A stretch of DNA of 64,000 bases from an uncultured Bacteroidales bacterium (lineage in GTDB: Bacteria > Bacteroidota > Bacteroidia > Bacteroidales > Bacteroidaceae): assembly GCA_902776455.1 (NCBI GenBank), contig CACYQI010000004.1, forward strand, positions 16,949 through 80,948, given 5' to 3'. This document shows positions 25,628 through 33,005 of the stretch, piece after piece. Within the stretch, counting starts at the first letter, position 1. Each line of letters starts with the position of its first letter. The notes beneath the pieces are model-generated. The model did no database searches, was not told the DNA's origin, and worked only from the letters and a program-made list of their open reading frames with translations. The position numbers and the translations under genes were made by a program.

Positions 25628-28600
25628 TTAATTACGAACTTCTTTCCCTTCTGCACCAGAACGCCCTTTCTTGGCATAGTGCTCTTCGCTATTTGCTGGC
25701 CTGCCAAGTTGAAGATGAGGGCCTTAGGGTCTTTAAGGTCCTTAAGGCCTTTAGCGTCGTTGAGGCCGGTAGTGTTGTCGAAGTCGATGGTCACGACGTC
25801 GCCTGCCTTGACATTAGGTATGGTATAGACATCGCCGTCGGCAATCGGTGCGATGCATTCGCCGTTCAGCCGGAAGGTGTAGCTTACGTCCTTGAGTTTG
25901 GCATAGCGGATGCGAAGTGGCTGCCCAGCTCCGGACGTGATGGCGATATGCGTGGCCTTGCTGTCCTGCCAGGTCTCATCGACGGTGAAATTGCCTTGTG
26001 CCTTCAAGCCCGTGACGCTTCCCTCCTTCCAAGCCGAGGGGAGGGCCGGGAGCAAGGTAACGATGTCGTCGTAGGACTGCAGGAGCATCTCGGCGATTCC
26101 GCTGGTGCAACCATAGTTGCCGTCAATCTGGAAGGGCGAATGAGCGTCGAAAAGGTTGTAATAGCACCCGCCGTAGTTGCCCATCTCTATGACGTAACTG
26201 CCCGAATGTCGCAGGGCCAGCGAGAGGTTGTTACGGGCGCGGTCGCCGTCGAGGCAGCGACTGTAGGTGTTTGTTTGCCAGCCCATTGACCATCCCGTCA
26301 CGTCGCCGTTGCGGGCAATCTGTCCGTTGTAGGCGGCCTGGAAGAGCCGTTTGCCCTCTGTGCTCTGGTCGAAAGCGCTGACTTGCGAGAAAGGATAGAG
26401 GCACATGAGGTGCGACAAGTGGCGGTGGCCCTGGTCGGAAAGGGCGTTGTTCTTCCATTCCGAGATGCACGGCTTGCCGTTATACGTCTCTGTCCAAAGG
26501 CCTTTGTCGAAGTTGTCGTACAGGTCTTGGATGGCAGCAATCTGCGAGGCGGTGAGAGGCGACTCGTCGCCAAGCTCGGCGTGGCCCTTCATCACTTCGT
26601 CCAAAGCCTCGTAACTCGTCTGCTGAGCAAAGGCTGTAACGTCGCCGGGGCCGTGCTCGGGACTCCATTCGTTAGTGATTTCGTAGAGTCCCTTGCTGTC
26701 CTTCGTGGCGATGGACTTAGTGAAAAGTGCGTTCTCGTACATGACTGGCAGCGCTTTCTTCAGGAATTCGCGGTCCATCGTGTACTTGTAGTAGCGCCAC
26801 AGATGCGTGCAGTACCAGGCACCAAGCGTTTTCATCGAGCCGTTGCTCCATGTCGATGTGCCGCCGAAGATGTTGTTCTCCACGGCTACTGTCCATCCTT
26901 GCGAGCCGCTCCTTATCTTCCTTGCCAGCTGATACCACGGCGAGTTGCTGCCCGGAGCACCGAAGTCGAGGATGTGGTTCAAGAAGGGAAGATGCATCTC
27001 CGAAAGGTTGGTCGGGTCGGCAGGCCAGTAGTTCATCTGCACATTGATGTCGGCATGGATGTCGCAATGCCAGAAGGAAGTGTTGCTGCGGTCGTTCCAG
27101 ATGCCTTGCAGATTAGAGGGCGCGTGGATGCTTGTGTCAAGGTTTGCGCCGATGGTAAAGTAGCGGCCGTACTGGAAATAGAGTGCTTCGAGGAAAAGTC
27201 CGTCGCTGCTCTGCTTGTTCTGGGCAGAGGCGTTGTAGAACTTGATGAGGTCTTCGGTAGTCTTCGTCGAGGAGCCTCCGAGCTGCAGGCTAACGCGGTT
27301 CATCAAGGCGCTGTGTGCTGCCTTGTGATCCGACAGCAGGCTCGTGTAGCCTTTCTGTAGGGCGTCGTCGATGCGGGTGCTTACTGTGCTGGCAAGCTCT
27401 GTGGCTGTCTGTCCGCTAACGCATGAGGCTTTGCTTCCGTCGTAGTCGGTTGCGGCAGCCATGACGATGTCCATCCAGGTCGCGCCGCTTACGCTGATGC
27501 CTGTTGCCGTGATGTTTGTCGTGCCGTCCGTCTTGACCTTGAAGCCTGTGTTGTAGCTGACGATTTGCAGTTTTCCCTTGAAGGAGGCGGAGGCTGTGCC
27601 GTCGTCTTCAGCCTTGTAGGTCACTTTGCCGGCGCCTATTTGCCCGTCGGGAGCGTAGCTGACGTTGAGGGCGAGCGGCTCGTTGCCTATAGCTTCGTAG
27701 TGTGCAACGAATACATGGTCGGTGGCCGACGTGAAGTAGCGGCGTTGGAAACTCGTTGTGCCGTCGGCCGACTGGAAGTTGACGCCGGCCACACCATCGA
27801 TGATGTCGAGGTAGCGGCTGTAGTTCTCGATGGCCTTATTGTCGGAGGCAACAGCCGAGAAGGTGCCGCTCTTGTCTTCTACTAATATAGAGCCGAAGTT
27901 CTGGAAGTAGCCTTGTCCGACGGAGCTGCCGTTGGTATTGTAGCCGCTCCAAAGTGTCTTCTCGTTGAACTGTATGTCGTCGCAGAGCACGCCGCCGCGT
28001 ATGGTGGCACCTATCTGCCCGTTGCCCATCGGCAAGGCGTATTCCATCCAGGTGTCGCTGACGCCCGTTGCGGTGGCGGGAGTATCGTACCAAAGGGAGA
28101 AGTCGTGTATGTCGGTCGGCCTTGTTCCTTTCTGTCCGACGCAGAACTCCGTGGGTTGTACGTCGGCTTCGGCAACAGGATAGAGTATGTTGTTGCCGTC
28201 TGCCGCCTGCCAAAGGCCGATTTCCTTGCCTGCTCCCGTGCCGCCCCACTGGTTGAGATAGCGGAGGTTTTGCGAGGCAGCCCCGTTCCACGAGACTTCG
28301 AACTTGCCTATGTAGTTCGTGTTGGTAGTCAGTTCGATGGTGAAGCCCTTGTCGTCTGCTGTCTGACGGGTCTTTATGCGGCTGCCGTCATAGTAGGCAT
28401 AGCGTCCCGAGCCTTTGTTGACGAGCTGGAAGCCTGTTTCGCTTCCCACGAGTTTCCAGAGCTGGCTTTCTTCGCCATACTTGCGGCTTTGTGTCGTGAC
28501 GTTGCGTGCTGCTCCCATGTCCTGCAGGACGAGGCTGGAATTGGCAAAGGTGATGTAGTAGTATTTGTCTTCTTGTCCGTCGGAAGAGAAGAAGTCCGGG

Positions 28601-29091
28601 ACGCCTTGGATAGTGAAGAGGAAGCGCGAGCCGGTGTCGGAGCTGCCTGCCGCATTGTCCCAATAGGCGAGGTAGTTGCCGCGTTTGTTCCAGAACTTAT
28701 GTTCCGAGCCGTGGTCTTTTATCCAGAATCCGTCGCCGTTCTTGCCGATGTCGAACTTCGTGACGCTCATTGTGGCGGTCTCTGCCACCATTCTGGCGCG
28801 GCCGTTAGCCTCGTTGCCCATTAGGCCGATGACGTAGTTCTCGCCTCGTGCTTTGTTGTAGAAAGCGTAGCCCTCCGTGTCGTTTCCGATGTAGGTCCAC
28901 AGGCCGTTGTCGCTTGTGTCCTCGGCCGTGTTGCTTAAGGTTAGGTACGTGCCGTCCAAGTAGTCGGACTTTGTGCTCAGATAGCCGCCGTTGGCTACCT
29001 TGATGGTGTACCATCTTGCTCCCGACAGGTCGGCTGCGTTGGCCATGCCTGCGAGCATAGAGAGAAGGACGATAGTAAGAAATCGTTTCAT
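25624..29091 (-). CDS. GH95 alpha-L-fucosidase/galactosidase-type enzyme, T9SS
   Basis: 1155 residues. Signal peptide 1-19 (GMANA). Residues about 24-310 form two beta-trefoil-like halves (WYTIKVANGGYLSTKS; YYYITFANSSLVLQDMG). The GH95 domain starts near 331 (WMEYALPMGNGQIGATIRGG) and runs to about 1100. Family landmarks are in order: INVQMNYWPADPTNLSE (about 681-697), SPEHGPGD with the expected general acid Glu812, HRHLSHLMCLYP, TGWSMGWQTN, NLFDAHSPFQIDGNYG and WKEGSVTGLKAQG. GH95 enzymes release alpha-1,2-linked L-fucose or related L-galactose from mucin, milk or plant glycans. The C-terminus (IFNLAGQQIAKS, then GVLVQKGKKFVIK) is a T9SS signal after a repeat-encoded KGLKDLKDPKA linker. It overlaps the next gene by 4 bases. 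Confidence 0.9.
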   Translation of the reverse strand: MKRFLTIVLLSMLAGMANAADLSGARWYTIKVANGGYLSTKSDYLDGTYLTLSNTAEDTSDNGLWTYIGNDTEGYAFYNKARGENYVIGLMGNEANGRARMVAETATMSVTKFDIGKNGDGFWIKDHGSEHKFWNKRGNYLAYWDNAAGSSDTGSRFLFTIQGVPDFFSSDGQEDKYYYITFANSSLVLQDMGAARNVTTQSRKYGEESQLWKLVGSETGFQLVNKGSGRYAYYDGSRIKTRQTADDKGFTIELTTNTNYIGKFEVSWNGAASQNLRYLNQWGGTGAGKEIGLWQAADGNNILYPVAEADVQPTEFCVGQKGTRPTDIHDFSLWYDTPATATGVSDTWMEYALPMGNGQIGATIRGGVLCDDIQFNEKTLWSGYNTNGSSVGQGYFQNFGSILVEDKSGTFSAVASDNKAIENYSRYLDIIDGVAGVNFQSADGTTSFQRRYFTSATDHVFVAHYEAIGNEPLALNVSYAPDGQIGAGKVTYKAEDDGTASASFKGKLQIVSYNTGFKVKTDGTTNITATGISVSGATWMDIVMAAATDYDGSKASCVSGQTATELASTVSTRIDDALQKGYTSLLSDHKAAHSALMNRVSLQLGGSSTKTTEDLIKFYNASAQNKQSSDGLFLEALYFQYGRYFTIGANLDTSIHAPSNLQGIWNDRSNTSFWHCDIHADINVQMNYWPADPTNLSEMHLPFLNHILDFGAPGSNSPWYQLARKIRSGSQGWTVAVENNIFGGTSTWSNGSMKTLGAWYCTHLWRYYKYTMDREFLKKALPVMYENALFTKSIATKDSKGLYEITNEWSPEHGPGDVTAFAQQTSYEALDEVMKGHAELGDESPLTASQIAAIQDLYDNFDKGLWTETYNGKPCISEWKNNALSDQGHRHLSHLMCLYPFSQVSAFDQSTEGKRLFQAAYNGQIARNGDVTGWSMGWQTNTYSRCLDGDRARNNLSLALRHSGSYVIEMGNYGGCYYNLFDAHSPFQIDGNYGCTSGIAEMLLQSYDDIVTLLPALPSAWKEGSVTGLKAQGNFTVDETWQDSKATHIAITSGAGQPLRIRYAKLKDVSYTFRLNGECIAPIADGDVYTIPNVKAGDVVTIDFDNTTGLNDAKGLKDLKDPKALIFNLAGQQIAKSTMPRKGVLVQKGKKFVIK
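25720..25763 (-). repeat. In-frame AAGGACCTT-type repeat in GH95 linker
   Basis: On the minus strand, AAAGGCCTTAAGGACC followed by TTAAAGACCCTAAGGCC encodes KGLKDLKDPKA before the T9SS signal; the same unit as in the C1 protease linker. Confidence 0.75.
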
Positions 29092-29226
29092 GGCTGTTAT
29101 AGTTGTTAGGTTGTTAAAGGCGTTGTTTCGTTGTATTGCTGTCTTGTTGTGGCGAAGTCCTGTTATGGAGTTGTTTCGTTAATTCGTTATGACGTTATAT
29201 CGTTATGACGGTCTTTCATTCTTCTC

Positions 29227-30384
29227 CTACCCTTCGCGCAGGAAGTCGAGTGTCTCGAAAATTTCTTCCTTTGAAGCCTGCTGGTTGATGCGTATGTCGC
29301 CGATGCCGCCAAGCAGGGTGAAGTTGATGATGTCGGCCTCGTTTTTCTTGTCGTGCCGCATGAGTTCGTAGAGGCGCTCGTACTGTTTGCAGTCGATGGC
29401 AGGCACGCCGTAGTGCTGCCGGATGAACTGTACGGTCTGCCGCATCTTGTCCTGCGGGAAGCCGCACTTCACTACGCTCAGGTACAGTTCGCAGACGAGG
29501 CCCCAAGCTACGGCATAGCCGTGCAGGACGGTCCGCCCTTGCTCCATGGCGAGACTTTCCAGAGCGTGCCCTGTCGTGTGCCCTAAGTTGAGAGCCTTGC
29601 GCAAGCCTTTCTCCGTCGGGTCCTGCTCCACGATGCGTTCCTTCACCTGCACGCTCTTCGCCACCAGCGAGCCGAGGAGGCTCCATTGACCATTGACCAT
29701 TGACCATTGACCATTGACCATTGGGCGTTGGTCGATGTTCCTTTCGGAGAAAGCTTCGGGAGTGGCCAAATGGTCTGTAGCCGATGTCGGATGCTCAAGG
29801 GCAGTCAGGTCGAAGCGGAGCAGTTCTGCCCAGCTCTCTTCGTCGCTGATGAGGCCGTGCTTGAGCATTTCGGCAAAGCCGGAGAGGAGGTTGCTGTGGT
29901 CGAGCGTATGCAGGAACTCGGTGGAGAGGATAACGGTCTGTGCGCAGTTGAACACGCCTATCTCGTTCTTCAGCCCACCGAAGTTGATGCCCGTCTTGCC
30001 GCCTACGCTTGCGTCCACCTGGCTGAGCAGCGTGGTTGGGATGTTGATGAAGGCGATGCCTCGCTTGAAGGTGCTGGCGGCGAAACCGCCCAGATCCGTC
30101 ACCATGCCGCCCCCCAGGTTCACCAGGAGCGAGTGGCGAGTGGCACCTCCCCGTTGAAGGGCCGTCCATACGGCAGACAGCGAGTCGAGCGTCTTGTTGT
30201 CGTCCGTCTCGCCAATGGTAATCATTTGCGCCCCTTCGAACTGAGGCATCTGGCTGACCAGCGGCCAGCAGAGACGAAGCGTCGTCGTGTCGGTAAGCAC
30301 AAAGAGCCGGTCGTGCGGGCATTGGGCAATGGCGTCCGCCGTGTCACAACGCAAGTCTTGGCTTATGATAATCTTGTTTTCCAT
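29227..30384 (-). CDS. aroB: 3-dehydroquinate synthase
   Basis: 385 residues; catalyses the second step of the shikimate pathway (DAHP to 3-dehydroquinate, NAD- and metal-dependent, cytoplasmic). Family motifs are present: LVNLGGGMVTDLGGFAAST (NAD site), FINIPTTLLSQVDASVGGKTG, ISTEF-like LSTEFLHTL, SGFAEMLKHGL, metal-binding Glu and His in AEMLKH and LNLGHTTGHALES. The start MENKII at 30384 is chosen over an ATG at 30408 because the -7 promoter box lies between them. Residues RPMVNGQWSMVNGQWSLLG, before the KSVQVKERIVEQDP helix, are encoded by six 7-base repeats and make the protein about 30 residues longer than usual for the family. Downstream is GH95, in the same direction but with a 135-base gap. 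Confidence 0.93.
   Translation of the reverse strand: MENKIIISQDLRCDTADAIAQCPHDRLFVLTDTTTLRLCWPLVSQMPQFEGAQMITIGETDDNKTLDSLSAVWTALQRGGATRHSLLVNLGGGMVTDLGGFAASTFKRGIAFINIPTTLLSQVDASVGGKTGINFGGLKNEIGVFNCAQTVILSTEFLHTLDHSNLLSGFAEMLKHGLISDEESWAELLRFDLTALEHPTSATDHLATPEAFSERNIDQRPMVNGQWSMVNGQWSLLGSLVAKSVQVKERIVEQDPTEKGLRKALNLGHTTGHALESLAMEQGRTVLHGYAVAWGLVCELYLSVVKCGFPQDKMRQTVQFIRQHYGVPAIDCKQYERLYELMRHDKKNEADIINFTLLGGIGDIRINQQASKEEIFETLDFLREG
29683..29724 (-). repeat. Six heptamer repeats (TCAATGG) inside aroB
   Basis: Plus strand CCATTGA repeated six times, 42 bases, encoding MVNGQWSMVNGQWS. The heptamer is not a multiple of three, so gain or loss of one unit would shift the aroB frame; at six units the frame is kept. 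Confidence 0.9.
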
Positions 30385-30395
30385 TTTTTTCAATG

Positions 30396-30403
30396 CAAAG
30401 ATA
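30396..30403 (-). promoter_or_regulatory. aroB promoter -7 box
   Basis: TATCTTTG on the minus strand; only 11 bases separate it from the aroB ATG, so the transcript would have an almost absent leader. It also rules out the upstream ATG at 30408. Confidence 0.6.
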
Positions 30404-30484
30404 CACATTATATATTATTATTTAGCGAAAACAAGAGAGTGAAAACTGAAAAATAAGAAAAAGTGAAAAAAGTGGGGCAAAAGT

Positions 30485-30515
30485 TTGGCCATTCCGCGAA
30501 AAAGCCGTACCTTTG
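30485..30515 (+). promoter_or_regulatory. tRNA promoter
   Basis: TTG at 30485-30487, 20-base spacer, TACCTTTG at 30508-30515: an excellent match to the Bacteroidetes consensus. Transcription would start about 36 bases before the tRNA. Confidence 0.85.
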
Positions 30516-30557
30516 CATCCGCAAATAGCAAAGGCGAGGTTTCTCAGCCTTTGGGAT

Positions 30558-30631
30558 GGCGGGATAGCTCAGCTGGTTAGAGCGTCGGATTCATAATCCG
30601 GAGGTCGTGGGATCGTGACCCACTCCCGCTA
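30558..30631 (+). tRNA. tRNA-Met (anticodon CAT), probably elongator
   Basis: 74 bases. Acceptor stem GGCGGGA / TCCCGCT with a G1-T72 pair and discriminator A; D arm GCTC-AGCTGGTTA-GAGC; anticodon arm TCGGA-TTCATAA-TCCGG; T stem GTGGG / CCCAC. The first pair is not the mismatch typical of the initiator, so elongator Met is likeliest; a CAT tRNA read as Ile after lysidine modification cannot be excluded. The T loop reads ATCGTGA rather than TTCxAxx: positions 54 and 58 are A and T instead of T and A. CCA is not encoded. It is flanked by a strong promoter and terminator as a single-gene unit. Confidence 0.93.
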
Positions 30632-30634
30632 CAA

Positions 30635-30670
30635 CAAAGGGGACGTGTCGAAAGAGACATGTCCCCTTTG
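30635..30670 (+). terminator. tRNA terminator
   Basis: AAAGGGGACGTGTC and GACATGTCCCCTTT form a 14-pair stem with one G-T pair, starting four bases after the tRNA. Confidence 0.85.
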
Positions 30671-30682
30671 TCAATACTTTTC

Positions 30683-30955
30683 GCACCGCGCCGCGTTCTG
30701 GCGGCCTTTACACCCGTTTCCAGTACTTTGTGCCACCCGAGCCAAAAGAAAGGCTTATTTTTAATCGCTATTGATAATCAGCGGCTTACAAAGCCGTGTT
30801 TTCGCGCTCGAAGTAATGAAAGTACTATTGAACTGCTCGGTATAGACAAATTCTGCATAGTTTTCCCCGAAATTTGGCATGAAGAGTCGGCTGATTCTAC
30901 ATGGAGCAAAAGTCAACACAACGTGGAGAGTTGGCCAACACTCCACGTAGTATTT
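30683..30955 (+). repeat. Composite 22-base-array element, copy B
   Basis: Conserved block (GCGTTCTGGCGGCC, ACTTTGTGCCACCCGAGC, TTGATAATCAGCGGCTTACA) followed by CATGGAGC, CAACGTGGAGAGTTGGCC and ACACTCCACG units. It is more diverged than the copies at 40465 and 60645. Together with the cluster at 31045 it fills the gap 30671-31412; no gene is seen. Confidence 0.7.
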
Positions 30956-31044
30956 GAAAATGTCTTGTGCAGCTTCGGCAATTCCTTCACGTCGAGTGTC
31001 AAAATGCTGTCGTGTTTTTTCGGGAAGTTCTGCAGTCGTGTAGG

Positions 31045-31345
31045 GCACAACCTCCCATTCCCCTCCCCTCCAAGGGGAGGGGTTAGGGGTGGGGTCTCTC
31101 ACACAGAAAACAGAACGGTCGCCTTCGGCGAAGTGAAGAGTGAAGAGTGAAGAGTGAAAAATCAAAGTTACTATGCTCCGCAGCAGAAGCCCCTCCCCCT
31201 TGGGGGAGGATGGGAGGGGGCTTTTCCTTTTAGGGGAGGATTTAGGAGAGGCTTCCCCTCCCCTCAAAAGCGAGGGGAATGGCGCTGAGAACAAGTTGGC
31301 ATACAAAAGCCCCCTTCCCCTGCTTTCGGAGGGGAGGGGAGCCAA
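31045..31345. repeat. C/G-rich palindromic cluster (copy 6)
   Basis: CCCCTCCCC/GGGGAGGGGTTAGGGGTGGGG blocks, a CACACAGAAAACAG spacer shared with copy 4, and a GAAGAGTGAAGAGTGAAGAG short tandem repeat at about 31135-31157. Confidence 0.85.
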
Positions 31346-31412
31346 GGGAATCTTCGTTTACGTCCTGTTGCTTTCGTCCTGACTTCCGCAATATACTATA
31401 TATAATGTATAT

Positions 31413-32060
31413 TCAGAAGCAGCATCCAAAGTGTACTCCGCATTCGCGTACACCGGGATATTTGCTCGAGTCGCGGAAGTCGCGCGAGTAGCTGACGCCC
31501 ATGAAGTAGCGGTTGAGATAGAAGCGTATGCCTGCCTGCCACGCGACTTGGAAGCTACTCCAGTCGCCGTCGCAAAGGAGATTGGTGCTCTTTGCGCCGG
31601 TATGCTCGCGTGCCATGGCGACGGCTCGGACAGAAGCTCCGGCGAAGGGAGCTATGGCAAAGTCCTTCTCCCGCCAGGGGTAAAACTTGTAGAGTACGTT
31701 TATGGGAACACGGAAAGTAAGGACACGGGCTTTCATCTTGCTCGTCTCCCACGAGAACTTGATGCTTGCTCCGACCTCGACAAAATAGGGTTTCTCCTCC
31801 ACGACCTGTATGGCACGACCGTAGCCAAGCAGGAACTCGTTGAACTTGATGCGGCTGTCGGCGTTCACCTTATATCGCGAGGGAGAGTACTGCAAGTAGA
31901 GAGCGTTCTTGTACTCCTTGTGCTGTGGCTTGGGAGCCTCTTCCTCTTCGGGATCGAGAGTCCACTCTTCTACGTCGTAGCTATCGTCGAATTGCGCCCA
32001 GGCATTGAGGCTCAGGCACAAAATGGCAAGCAAGGCCATTATCTTGCGGGTGGGTCTCAT
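31413..32060 (-). CDS. Small outer-membrane beta-barrel protein
   Basis: 215 residues from the ATG at 32060, chosen because it gives a signal peptide (MRPTRKIMALLAILCLSLN, cleavage at AWAQ) although the frame is open further up. After an acidic stretch (EEWTLDPEEEEAPKP) come alternating hydrophobic beta strands of an eight- to ten-stranded barrel: NALYLQYSPSRY, FNEFLLGYGRAIQV, YFVEVGASIKFSW, VLTFRVPINVLYKFYPW, FAIAPFAGASVRAVAM, SFQVAWQAGIRFYL and YFMGVSYSRDF. This is the OmpA/PorT-like outer-membrane protein type of Bacteroidetes; ligand unknown. It lies 37 bases downstream of a tiny membrane protein gene and is probably co-transcribed with it. Confidence 0.8.
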   Translation of the reverse strand: MRPTRKIMALLAILCLSLNAWAQFDDSYDVEEWTLDPEEEEAPKPQHKEYKNALYLQYSPSRYKVNADSRIKFNEFLLGYGRAIQVVEEKPYFVEVGASIKFSWETSKMKARVLTFRVPINVLYKFYPWREKDFAIAPFAGASVRAVAMAREHTGAKSTNLLCDGDWSSFQVAWQAGIRFYLNRYFMGVSYSRDFRDSSKYPGVRECGVHFGCCF

Positions 32061-32097
32061 GGCTTCTCCTTTAGGGTGAGAGGTGAAGGCGGCTGCG

Positions 32098-32259
32098 TCA
32101 AGAGCGCTTCGTGACGTAGATGTGGGCCACGATGCCAGCGATGATGAGCACCAGAGCGCCAATGTTGTAGAAGTTGTAGTCCACCAGGTCGGCAAAATAG
32201 CTTACGATGAGCAACAGTGCGCCGAGCACGATGAGGATGATACCGATGTTCTGTTTCAT
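32098..32259 (-). CDS. 53-residue membrane protein with two helices
   Basis: Starts MKQNIGIILIVLGALLLIVS and has a second hydrophobic helix, NIGALVLIIAGIVAHIYV, joined by YFADLVDYNFY; ends TKRS. The two-helix hairpin leaves both ends on the same side of the inner membrane. Similar tiny proteins occur widely in Bacteroidales without known function. It has its own -7 box and leads the operon with the beta-barrel gene. Confidence 0.75.
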   Translation of the reverse strand: MKQNIGIILIVLGALLLIVSYFADLVDYNFYNIGALVLIIAGIVAHIYVTKRS

Positions 32260-32305
32260 AGTAGTTATGTAGTTTGTTTATGTTTGATATTACGCGTTTG
32301 CTCTG

Positions 32306-32313
32306 CAAAGATA
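32306..32313 (-). promoter_or_regulatory. Promoter -7 box of the small membrane protein operon
   Basis: TATCTTTG on the minus strand, 46 bases before the ATG at 32259. No clear TTG box. Confidence 0.55.
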
Positions 32314-32387
32314 CAAAAAAGTTGAGAAATAAGGCTAAGAGTGAAGGAAAAAACATCATTCGCCTTCGACTTTTTCACTTTTTGCTC

Positions 32388-32807
32388 TCAGAACTGCCAC
32401 CATTTCTTCTTCGGTTTCTGCACATCGAGGGCCATGCGTTCCGTCAGCACCTGCTCGTAGGTCTTCCGCTCCGTTATCATCTGATAGATAGTGCCCCAAT
32501 CAGGCAGCCCCCCTATGTTGCGGTCGTCAATCCAAATGTCTGCCTTGAGCTTGCGGCTGAAGCTCTGGTTCTTGCTCAAGTCCTCCTCCGGGAAGTCCTT
32601 GTTGACTGCATAGAACTCCACGCCTCGCTGCCTGCACCACTCCACAGCGTCGTCGAGCAGTTTCCCTTCGCGCACACTCCAGAGGATTAGCTTGTGGCGG
32701 TCCGCAATGAGCATCTTCAGCGTCTGGGTGGCAAAAGGAAGTTCCTTGCCTATCTCGGGGTAACGGTGTTCGACGATTGTCCCGTCGAAATCTACGGCTA
32801 TAGTCAT
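32388..32807 (-). CDS. HAD-family hydrolase (BT0820-like)
   Basis: 139 residues, cytoplasmic. Motif I is DFDGTIVEHRYPEIG with the nucleophile Asp near residue 6 and the second Asp two positions later; motif II is the Ser in LILWSVREG; a conserved Lys lies in FYAVNKDFPEE; motif IV is the acidic pair in ADIWIDDRNIGG. The lack of a cap domain and the short length match the small HAD phosphatases typified by BT_0820 of Bacteroides thetaiotaomicron. The substrate is not evident. Transcribed alone from a -7 box about 28 bases upstream. Confidence 0.8.
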   Translation of the reverse strand: MTIAVDFDGTIVEHRYPEIGKELPFATQTLKMLIADRHKLILWSVREGKLLDDAVEWCRQRGVEFYAVNKDFPEEDLSKNQSFSRKLKADIWIDDRNIGGLPDWGTIYQMITERKTYEQVLTERMALDVQKPKKKWWQF

Positions 32808-32835
32808 AATTGTCTGCTTCTATGTGTTTCTGCTG

Positions 32836-32843
32836 CAAAGGTA
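32836..32843 (-). promoter_or_regulatory. Promoter -7 box of the HAD gene
   Basis: TACCTTTG on the minus strand, 28 bases before the ATG at 32807. Confidence 0.6.
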
Positions 32844-32979
32844 CGAAATTTAATTCATAAATCCACGTTCATCGACCATAATTAACTAAATCTTTGCCCT
32901 CAAGCGGCAAAAAGTATCGAAAAATGTCGTTTAGGGAAGATTTTTTTGCCCCGAACTCTTTATTCTTGTTTTTATTTCT

Positions 32980-32987
32980 TACCTTTG
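32980..32987 (+). promoter_or_regulatory. Promoter -7 box of the Wza-like gene
   Basis: TACCTTTG, 18 bases before the ATG at 33006. The open frame upstream to 32946 overlaps this box, so the later start is preferred. Confidence 0.6.
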
Positions 32988-33005
32988 CGCATCAAAACAA
33001 AGAAA

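Noticed and set aside
29227-30384. aroB as a pseudogene because of the insert
   Set aside because: The insert keeps the frame and every catalytic and cofactor motif is intact.
30761-31345. A 194-codon minus-strand frame in the gap after the tRNA
   Set aside because: Consists of C/G palindromes and the composite repeat; no protein-like features.
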